Positions 7,419 to 11,549 of a DNA stretch of 11,549 nucleotides are shown one piece after another. Source of the DNA: an uncultured Klebsiella sp. (lineage in GTDB: Bacteria > Pseudomonadota > Gammaproteobacteria > Enterobacterales > Enterobacteriaceae). The translations under genes were made by a program, and so were the position numbers. Location of the stretch: positions 1-11,549 of the forward strand of contig CABUCP010000051.1 in NCBI GenBank assembly GCA_902490055.1, read 5' to 3'. Each line of letters opens with the position of its first letter. Position 1 is the first letter of the stretch. Under the pieces are notes generated by a model that worked only from the letters and a program-made list of their open reading frames with translations, was not told where the DNA came from and made no database searches.

Positions 7419-7768
7419 TAATACGGCAGTTGGGTTACCGGATATTCGTAATGCTCTTCTACCACGCAGCGGTCCGGCGTCGCCATCCCCGAATAGAAGA
7501 AAAAATACTCCTGGCTATCCGGGAAAAACACCAAATCGTCGCCGTTGCGAAAGCTGGTCACCCGGTAGGGAATATGATTTTTGGTCTGCGCCTTACGCAT
7601 ACCGGAAGCCACCTGAAAATGATCGTCCCACTTCATGGTCGACAACTGGTAATGGAAACGCGAGATGGTCACGCTCTTGCGTAAAGAGCAGGATAATTTT
7701 ACCGCTGTGCCAGCGAAAGCAGGCGAAAGGAAGAAGCTTAATAAACTGATAGATAATAGAAATTTCAT
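7400..7768 (-). CDS. Small secreted (periplasmic) protein of unknown function
   Basis: I do not recognise this 122-residue protein. It begins with a clear signal peptide: MK, a hydrophobic core LLSISLLSFFLSP, then AFA before G20, a good signal peptidase I site. No lipobox cysteine follows, so a soluble periplasmic protein is expected. The mature part (about 103 residues) has exactly two cysteines, C27 and C101, able to form one disulfide, and an aromatic-rich strand YFFFYSG (88-94). I chose the start at 7768 because the signal peptide begins there. An in-frame ATG at 7810 would add 14 polar residues in front and has no better ribosome site. The ribosome site is poor (AAGACC). The stop lies one base from the convergent glaR stop. 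The LysR gene ends 109 bases upstream on the same strand. The gene and its leader look AT-richer than their neighbours, hinting at separate ancestry. Confidence 0.72.
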   Translation of the reverse strand: MKFLLSISLLSFFLSPAFAGTAVKLSCSLRKSVTISRFHYQLSTMKWDDHFQVASGMRKAQTKNHIPYRVTSFRNGDDLVFFPDSQEYFFFYSGMATPDRCVVEEHYEYPVTQLPYYKKPAA

Positions 7769-7787
7769 GAAGGTCTTATTATTTTTG

Positions 7788-7819
7788 GGCCAATTATTTG
7801 ACGGTAACATGAATTGGCC
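7788..7819 (-). promoter_or_regulatory. Perfect inverted repeat in the leader of the secreted-protein gene
   Basis: GGCCAATT at 7788-7795 and AATTGGCC at 7812-7819 form a perfect 8-bp inverted repeat with a 16-base spacer, ending 19 bases upstream of the ATG at 7768. On the - strand it is followed by CAAAAATAA rather than T residues, so it is not an intrinsic terminator for the LysR gene. It could be an operator or an RNA hairpin near the weak ribosome site. Confidence 0.5.
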
Positions 7820-7833
7820 GCGCAGGCAGGTAT

Positions 7834-7858
7834 CGCGGCGGATTTTCCTCACGCCGCG
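7834..7858 (-). other. GC-rich hairpin downstream of the LysR gene
   Basis: CGCGGCG at 7834-7840 and CGCCGCG at 7852-7858 pair perfectly over an 11-base loop, starting 19 bases after the LysR stop codon on the - strand. No T-run follows in that direction (ATACC). It may be a weak or factor-assisted 3' end; whether transcription continues into the small secreted-protein gene cannot be decided. Confidence 0.4.
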
Positions 7859-7877
7859 CCTGATTCCAGGAATAATC

Positions 7878-8771
7878 CTAATTTTTCTCGCCGCGCAGCA
7901 CCTCACGGAAATGCATCACCAGCGGGCGTTGGTTGGCTTTGTGCCATACCGCCCATAGCTGCGTCGAATAGTGCATCCACGGAATTTCCCGCAACACCAC
8001 CCCTTCCGGAGCATTATGCCGCAGGCTGTGCTGGATCAGCGCCACGCCGAGCCCCGCGGCCACCAACCCCAGAGCGGTTAACGGCTCCCCGGCTTCCAGA
8101 CGGATATCCGGGTTAAAACCGGCGCGCACGCAGGCAGCAACGAAATCATCGCGCGAATGGGCGTCATCGTTATGGATCACCGCGATCCACTGCTGATCGG
8201 CCAGCTGCGCTGGCTGCAGATTTTCCTCCTGCGCCAGCGGATGGCTTTGCGGTAGCGCCAGCAGCATCCGGTCATCCAGCACCTGGGTGTATTCCAAATC
8301 CTGTTCTCCGGCCGATGGCGGCATATCCACCAGCGAGAAATCCAGGCTGCGCTGGCGCAGTCCTTCAATCTGCGTAGCGGGCGGTTGGCTATACAGCGCG
8401 ATATGCACGTCCGGGCGCGAAACGCGCAGCGCGCGCAGCGCGGTAGAGAGCACGCCGGAGTGCATCGCGTTCTCGATATAACCAATACACAACCCGCCAT
8501 CTTCGCCGCGCCCTAGCCGTTTGCCCAGTGATTCCAGGCGGTTGGCGTGGGTCAGCAACGAGCGCGTTTCGGCGAGAAACGTCTGCCCGTCCGCCGTTAA
8601 GCGAATGCGCTGCTGGTTGCGCTCAAACAGCATCAACCCAAGACGTTCTTCAAGCTGGGCAATCTGTCGGCTGAGCGGCGATTGCGAAATATGTAAGCGC
8701 TCGGCAGCGCGGCCGACGTGCTCCTCTTCCGCGACCACCACAAAGTACTTCAACTGGCGTAAATCGATCAT
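7878..8771 (-). CDS. LysR-type transcriptional regulator
   Basis: This 297-residue protein has the standard LTTR length and layout. The winged helix-turn-helix covers about residues 1-60, with the typical run FGRAAERLHISQ-type text (here VGRAAERLHISQSPLSRQI, 19-37) and the linker helix following to about 88. The periplasmic-binding-like effector domain covers about 92-290. The N-terminus resembles the BenM/CatM/CbnR group, but I cannot name an effector. The start at 8771 gives MIDLRQLKYF, the expected LTTR beginning; AGG in TATAGGTCTCAT precedes it weakly. The frame is open upstream to 8891, but that would run through the divergent regulatory region. It is divergent from the AKR-SDR-SRPBCC genes, so by LTTR convention it probably controls them and itself. 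Confidence 0.93.
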   Translation of the reverse strand: MIDLRQLKYFVVVAEEEHVGRAAERLHISQSPLSRQIAQLEERLGLMLFERNQQRIRLTADGQTFLAETRSLLTHANRLESLGKRLGRGEDGGLCIGYIENAMHSGVLSTALRALRVSRPDVHIALYSQPPATQIEGLRQRSLDFSLVDMPPSAGEQDLEYTQVLDDRMLLALPQSHPLAQEENLQPAQLADQQWIAVIHNDDAHSRDDFVAACVRAGFNPDIRLEAGEPLTALGLVAAGLGVALIQHSLRHNAPEGVVLREIPWMHYSTQLWAVWHKANQRPLVMHFREVLRGEKN

Positions 8772-8783
8772 ATGAGACCTATA

Positions 8784-8811
8784 AGGACTTAAGTTAGACG
8801 AATTATGTCCT
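8784..8811. promoter_or_regulatory. Interrupted dyad, candidate LysR-regulator operator
   Basis: The outer arms AGGAC (8784-8788) and GTCCT (8807-8811) are perfect. Inside them TAA (8790-8792) pairs with TTA (8803-8805) and T8794 with A8801, giving 9 of 11 matched positions around a 6-base centre. ACTTAAGT at 8787-8794 is also a palindrome. The dyad lies 13 bases upstream of the LysR start codon, 47 bases centre to centre from the CRP site. Its length and symmetry suit an LTTR tetramer half-site; the assignment is inferred. Confidence 0.5.
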
Positions 8812-8831
8812 ATCAAGTCATAACACCGCAA
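8802..8831 (-). promoter_or_regulatory. Candidate promoter of the LysR gene
   Basis: Read on the - strand, TTGCGG (8831-8826) and CATAAT (8807-8802, five of six positions of TATAAT) are separated by 18 bases. Transcription would begin near 8795, inside the dyad at 8784-8811, which would allow autorepression. It is based on consensus resemblance only. Confidence 0.35.
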
Positions 8832-8836
8832 GGTAA

Positions 8837-8852
8837 TGTGATCTCCGTCACA
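8837..8852. promoter_or_regulatory. CRP (cAMP receptor protein) binding site
   Basis: TGTGA at 8837-8841 and TCACA at 8848-8852, separated by six bases, match the CRP core consensus at all ten defined positions. The site is in the divergent promoter, 70 bases before the aldo/keto reductase ATG and 66 bases before the LysR ATG. This implies control by carbon-source status. I could not find a convincing -10 at the usual -41.5 or -61.5 spacing for the rightward operon, so the exact promoter class is open. Confidence 0.85.
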
Positions 8853-8884
8853 GGGCAGTAGCACAAATTGCCCGAACTGAACCC

Positions 8885-8899
8885 TTCCCAAAACGGGAA
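8885..8899 (+). other. Short inverted repeat before the aldo/keto reductase gene
   Basis: TTCCC (8885-8889) and GGGAA (8895-8899) flank AAAAC, ten bases before the ribosome site GAGGA (8909-8913). It could be a small operator or leader hairpin; being only 5 bp, it could also be chance. Confidence 0.3.
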
Positions 8900-8921
8900 C
8901 CCTATATCGAGGACATCTTAT

Positions 8922-9932
8922 ATGAGCATCAAAAATATTCTGCCAGGCAACATCGGTTTAGGCGGCGCGCCGCTGGGCAATATGTTCCGCAACATCCCGG
9001 AAGACGAAGCGCACGCGACCGTCACTGCCGCCTGGGATCTGGGCGTTCGCTACTTCGATACCGCCCCGCTGTACGGTTCCGGACTTTCTGAAATCCGGAT
9101 GGGCGAAGCGCTCTCTCAGTACCCACGCGACCAGTTCGTGCTGAGCAGCAAAGTCGGCCGCATCATGCTGGATGAAATGGAAGACCCGGCAGCACGCGAT
9201 TTCGGTGAGAAAGGCGGCCTTTTCGAATACGGCCTGAAGAACAAAATCCTCAACGATTACTCTGCCGACGCCACGCTGCGTTCTATTGAAGATAGCTTAA
9301 AACGCCTGAAAACTGACCATCTCGACATCGTGTGGATCCACGATCCGGCGCAGGATTTCTACGGCGATAGCTGGCTGGAGCAGTTCAACATCGCTCGCAC
9401 CGGCGCCTTCCGCGCGCTGACCCGCCTGCGCGAAGAAGGCGTCATTAAAGCATGGGGTCTGGGCGTTAACCGCGTCGAACCTTGCGAACTGACCCTGGCG
9501 CTCGACGAACCGAAGCCGGATGCCTTCCTGCTGGCTGGCCGCTACTCGCTGCTGGACCACAAACGCGCCCTGCAGCGTCTGATGCCTGAAGCGCTGGAAC
9601 AGAATGTCGATATCGTCGTCGGCGGGCCGTACAGCTCTGGCGTTCTGGCCGGCGGTGAGCACTTCGAATACCAGAAAGCCTCTGCGGCGATTCATCAACA
9701 GGTGGCGCAGATCAATACCATTGCCGCCCGCCATCAGGTGGATGTCAAAGCCGCCGCGCTGCAATTTGCCCTGGCGCACCCGGCGGTAGCCGCCGTGATC
9801 CCGGGTTCCAGCCGTCCGGGCCGCATGGCGGAAGATCTGGCCGCGCTGAAAGCGACCATTCCAGCCGCTTTCTGGGAAGAGATGCGTAGCCAGAACCTGG
9901 TTGCTGACAACGCGCCGCTGCCGATTCGTTAA
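8922..9932 (+). CDS. Aldo/keto reductase, pyridoxal 4-dehydrogenase / aldose 1-dehydrogenase-like
   Basis: This is a cytosolic NAD(P)-dependent oxidoreductase with the AKR TIM-barrel. The catalytic tetrad is visible: D46 (FDTAPLYG), Y51, K77 (SSKVGR) and H140 (WIHDP). The cofactor phosphate region is IPGSSRPGRMAED (293-305). The N-terminal GLGGAPLGN and the YGSGLSE segment are typical of the subgroup with pyridoxal 4-dehydrogenase and L-fucose / D-threo-aldose dehydrogenases, which oxidise cyclic hemiacetals to lactones. The substrate here is not determined. The 336-residue length fits that subgroup. The start at 8922 follows GAGGA (8909-8913) by eight bases; an in-frame ATG at 8868 would add 18 atypical residues. 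It is the first gene of a three-gene unit under the CRP site. No lactonase, dehydratase or aldolase is adjacent, which argues against a complete sugar pathway here. Confidence 0.92.
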   Translation: MSIKNILPGNIGLGGAPLGNMFRNIPEDEAHATVTAAWDLGVRYFDTAPLYGSGLSEIRMGEALSQYPRDQFVLSSKVGRIMLDEMEDPAARDFGEKGGLFEYGLKNKILNDYSADATLRSIEDSLKRLKTDHLDIVWIHDPAQDFYGDSWLEQFNIARTGAFRALTRLREEGVIKAWGLGVNRVEPCELTLALDEPKPDAFLLAGRYSLLDHKRALQRLMPEALEQNVDIVVGGPYSSGVLAGGEHFEYQKASAAIHQQVAQINTIAARHQVDVKAAALQFALAHPAVAAVIPGSSRPGRMAEDLAALKATIPAAFWEEMRSQNLVADNAPLPIR

Positions 9933-9939
9933 TTTTTGC

Positions 9940-9955
9940 GGGGCCGCCAGGCCCC
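9940..9955 (+). other. GC hairpin between the AKR and SDR genes
   Basis: GGGGCC (9940-9945) and GGCCCC (9950-9955) pair perfectly over a GCCA loop, eight bases after the AKR stop and just before the SDR ribosome region. A T-run precedes it rather than follows it, so it is not a + strand terminator. It could stabilise the 3' end of the AKR message. Confidence 0.6.
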
Positions 9956-9976
9956 TCTCAACACAAGAGAGACAAC

Positions 9977-10774
9977 ATGAAACTGGATCTTACCCATAAG
10001 GTCGCGGTGGTCAGCGGCTCCACTTCCGGCATCGGGCTTGGCATTGCCAAAGGCCTCGCTCAGGCGGGCGCGACCGTGGTCATTGTCGGTCGCCAACAGC
10101 GCGGCGTTGCTACCGCGATGGCGACAATTAATGCCGAAGTCCCTGACGCGCAACTGCGCGGCGTCGTCGCCGACCTCAGCACCGAAGAAGGCGTTAACGC
10201 GCTGTTCGCCGCCGAGCCGCGCGCCGATGTGGTGGTCAACAATCTCGGGATCTTTAACGACAACGATTTCTTTAGCGTGCCGGATAGCGAGTGGATGCAC
10301 TTTTATAACGTTAACGTCCTCTCCGGCGTGCGCCTGGCGCGCCACTATGCCCAAGGGATGATCGACAACGGCTGGGGACGCATTATTTTCGTCTCCTCAG
10401 AATCCGGCGTCGCGATTCCAGGCGACATGATCAACTACGGCGTAACGAAAAGCGCCAATCTGGCGGTTTCCCACGGGCTGGCAAAACGTCTGGCGGGCAC
10501 CGGCGTCACGGTTAACGCCATTCTGCCTGGGCCCACCTTCACCGAAGGTTTGCAGGAGATGCTGGCGGATGCCGCCGCGCAGTCTGGCCGCAGCCCGCGT
10601 GAACAGGCTGATGAATTTGTGAAGACCGCGCGCCCAAGCTCGATTATCCAGCGGGCGGCGGACGTCGAAGAAGTCGCGAACCTGGCGGTTTATCTCGCCT
10701 CGCCGCTCTCCTCGGCCACCACCGGGGCCGCGCTCCGCGTTGATGGCGGCGTCGTCGACACCCTGGCAATGTAA
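9977..10774 (+). CDS. Short-chain dehydrogenase/reductase (SDR), classical type
   Basis: This 265-residue NAD(P)-dependent oxidoreductase has the full classical SDR set: cofactor loop GSTSGIG (14-20), D66 in VADLS contacting the adenine, NNLG (88-91) in place of the common NNAG, and catalytic N111 or N113, S140/S141, Y154 and K158 (YGVTK). LPGPTF (183-188) and DGG near the C-terminus are also typical. R39 after the second strand favours NADP(H) over NAD(H) (inference). Such proteins are often labelled 3-oxoacyl-ACP reductase, but the substrate cannot be read from sequence. AAGAGAG at 9965-9971 precedes the ATG. It lies 44 bases after the AKR gene and 31 before the SRPBCC gene, so the three are probably co-transcribed and may act on related alcohol or carbonyl compounds. 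Confidence 0.92.
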   Translation: MKLDLTHKVAVVSGSTSGIGLGIAKGLAQAGATVVIVGRQQRGVATAMATINAEVPDAQLRGVVADLSTEEGVNALFAAEPRADVVVNNLGIFNDNDFFSVPDSEWMHFYNVNVLSGVRLARHYAQGMIDNGWGRIIFVSSESGVAIPGDMINYGVTKSANLAVSHGLAKRLAGTGVTVNAILPGPTFTEGLQEMLADAAAQSGRSPREQADEFVKTARPSSIIQRAADVEEVANLAVYLASPLSSATTGAALRVDGGVVDTLAM

Positions 10775-10805
10775 TCTAATTATCTGAAATTAAGAGAGAA
10801 ATAAA

Positions 10806-11222
10806 ATGGCTAATACTACTGTATCTATCGAAATCCCGGCTTCTGTCGACCAGGTTTGGCAACTGATGGGCGGCTTTGACTCCCTGCCTGATTGGCTGCC
10901 GTTCATTCCGAAAAGCGTCGTTAGCGAAGGCGGCCGCGTACGTACCCTGACCACGTCCGATGGCGGTACCGTCATTGAGCGTCTGGAAGCATTTGATAAC
11001 CGCCAACGTAACTACAGCTACTCAATCATCCAGGCGCCGTTCCCGGTCGTGGATTATCTGTCCACTATCGCAGTACTGGCGACCGATGACGGCAATGTCA
11101 CCCGCGTTGAGTGGTCCGGCAGCTTTACGCCGGTTAACGTCAGCGATGCCGATGCCGAAGCGCTGTTCAGCGGTATTTATCGCGACGGCCTGCAGGCGCT
11201 GAAAGACAACTTTGTCGCCTGA
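10806..11222 (+). CDS. SRPBCC (START/Bet v1-like) superfamily protein
   Basis: This 138-residue cytosolic protein has the polyketide-cyclase/MxaD-like SRPBCC layout. It opens with TTVSIEIPASVDQVWQLM and FDSLPDWLPFI (residues 4-34), the usual first strand, helix and DWxP turn. Alternating strands follow (GGRVRTLTTSDGG, RNYSYSII, TRVEWSGSF), then a C-terminal helix (about 113-136) that closes the hydrophobic cavity. Members bind or transform small hydrophobic ligands; some are cyclases or hydratases, others carriers. No catalytic residues can be assigned. The start follows an AAGAGAGAA ribosome region at 10792-10800. It is the last gene of the AKR-SDR unit, and a hairpin resembling a terminator begins ten bases after the stop, so a shared substrate with the two dehydrogenases is likely. 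Confidence 0.88.
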   Translation: MANTTVSIEIPASVDQVWQLMGGFDSLPDWLPFIPKSVVSEGGRVRTLTTSDGGTVIERLEAFDNRQRNYSYSIIQAPFPVVDYLSTIAVLATDDGNVTRVEWSGSFTPVNVSDADAEALFSGIYRDGLQALKDNFVA

Positions 11223-11231
11223 TATTTGCCC

Positions 11232-11256
11232 GGGGGTGGCCCAGCCACTCCCTTTA
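11232..11256 (+). terminator. Probable terminator of the AKR-SDR-SRPBCC operon
   Basis: A 9-bp stem (11232-11240 with 11244-11252, one G-T pair) closes a CCA loop and is followed by TTTAT. The stem is strong and begins ten bases after the SRPBCC stop, but the T-run is short, so termination may be partial. Confidence 0.55.
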
Positions 11257-11332
11257 TGAACAAAAAGACAAAAGTCTATTGCCCGTTGCCGGCTTTTTCC
11301 GCCAGTGGGCGGGGCATATCATTCATGCCATC

Positions 11333-11351
11333 ACGTTGCGCCGCGCAACGT
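11333..11351 (+). promoter_or_regulatory. Perfect inverted repeat upstream of the DUF1471 gene
   Basis: ACGTTGCG (11333-11340) and CGCAACGT (11344-11351) are perfect complements around CCG, ending 29 bases before the start codon. No T-run follows, so this is either a leader hairpin or a protein-binding palindrome. The rest of the 158-base gap (11223-11380) holds the terminator-like stem and no convincing promoter; TATCAT at 11317-11322 is a weak -10 candidate. Confidence 0.5.
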
Positions 11352-11380
11352 TAACGAAACCATTATTCAGGATTATGAAC

Positions 11381-11549
11381 ATGAAAACCGTATCAACTAT
11401 TATCTCTGCTGCCGCTCTTTCACTGCTCGCCTTCGGCGCCTCTGCGCACACCATTACCGCGACGGGTAATACGCTGGATTCCGCTGAAGCGGTGATTGCC
11501 AAAAAAGCAAAAGAAATGAACGCCGCTGATTATAAAATCACCAGCGCCC
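11381..11549 (+). CDS. DUF1471 / YhcN-like secreted protein, cut by the window end
   Basis: Fifty-six codons are present before the window ends. Residues 1-22 form a signal peptide (MKTVSTIISAAALSLLAFG, then ASA) with cleavage before H23. The mature start HTITATGNTLDSAEAVIAKK and the following AKEMNAADYKITSA fit the DUF1471 (YdgH/BhsA/YhcN) domain, which has a first strand, a helix rich in A and K, and a Y-K-I strand. These small periplasmic proteins are widespread in Enterobacteriaceae and often respond to stress, biofilm conditions or acid. The start at 11381 lies eight bases after AGGA (11369-11372); the ATG at 11375 is too close. It follows the operon terminator, so it is probably a separate transcription unit. 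Confidence 0.8.
   Translation, partial: MKTVSTIISAAALSLLAFGASAHTITATGNTLDSAEAVIAKKAKEMNAADYKITSA

Noticed and set aside
7772..7906. N-terminal extension of the small secreted protein up to 7906
   Set aside because: It would overlap the LysR gene end and bury the signal peptide internally; the signal peptide marks the true start at 7768.
8903..8908. TATATC as the -10 of the aldo/keto reductase operon
   Set aside because: Transcription would start near 8914, after the ribosome site at 8909-8913, and there is no -35.
8868..8921. Upstream start of the aldo/keto reductase at 8868
   Set aside because: It would add 18 residues atypical of the family and consume the leader; GAGGA is correctly placed for 8922.
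9933..9955. Terminator between the AKR and SDR genes
   Set aside because: The T-run precedes the hairpin instead of following it, so it cannot act as an intrinsic terminator on the + strand; the - strand side gives A residues.
1..11549. Mobile elements, CRISPR, tRNA or rRNA
   Set aside because: I saw no transposase, integrase, regularly spaced repeats or tRNA-like cloverleaf sequence in the window.

Overview
The window is chromosomal DNA from an enterobacterium. Every gene of the left half matches, in order and almost residue for residue as I recall them, the E. coli glaH(csiD)-lhgO(ygaF)-gabD-gabT-gabP-glaR(csiR) operon. The GC-rich codon use, an enterobacterial REP element at 5193-5227 and the different genes on the right suggest Klebsiella, Raoultella or a close relative rather than E. 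coli. The species is an inference.

Positions 1-7398 hold the carbon-starvation lysine, glutarate and GABA catabolic operon, all on the + strand with short gaps. GabP imports GABA. GabT and GabD convert GABA to succinate, and also 5-aminovalerate (from lysine and cadaverine) to glutarate. GlaH hydroxylates glutarate to L-2-hydroxyglutarate, and LhgO oxidises that to 2-oxoglutarate. GlaR is the GntR/FCD repressor that senses glutarate. The first 104 bases carry a glaH promoter candidate with two spaced repressor half-site motifs. Two gaps inside the operon carry RNA hairpins or a REP.

Positions 7400-8771 hold two - strand genes: a 122-residue secreted protein that I do not recognise, ending one base from glaR, and a LysR-type regulator.

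Positions 8772-11222 hold a second unit, divergent from the LysR gene: an aldo/keto reductase of the pyridoxal 4-dehydrogenase / aldose dehydrogenase type, a short-chain dehydrogenase and an SRPBCC-fold protein. The 150-base divergent promoter carries a core-perfect CRP site (TGTGA-N6-TCACA) and an interrupted dyad suited to a LysR regulator. This looks like a small catabolite-controlled redox operon of unknown substrate and is the best candidate for something undescribed. A DUF1471/YhcN-like secreted protein begins at 11381 and is cut by the window edge.

No tRNA, rRNA, CRISPR array, insertion sequence, integrase or phage gene is visible.
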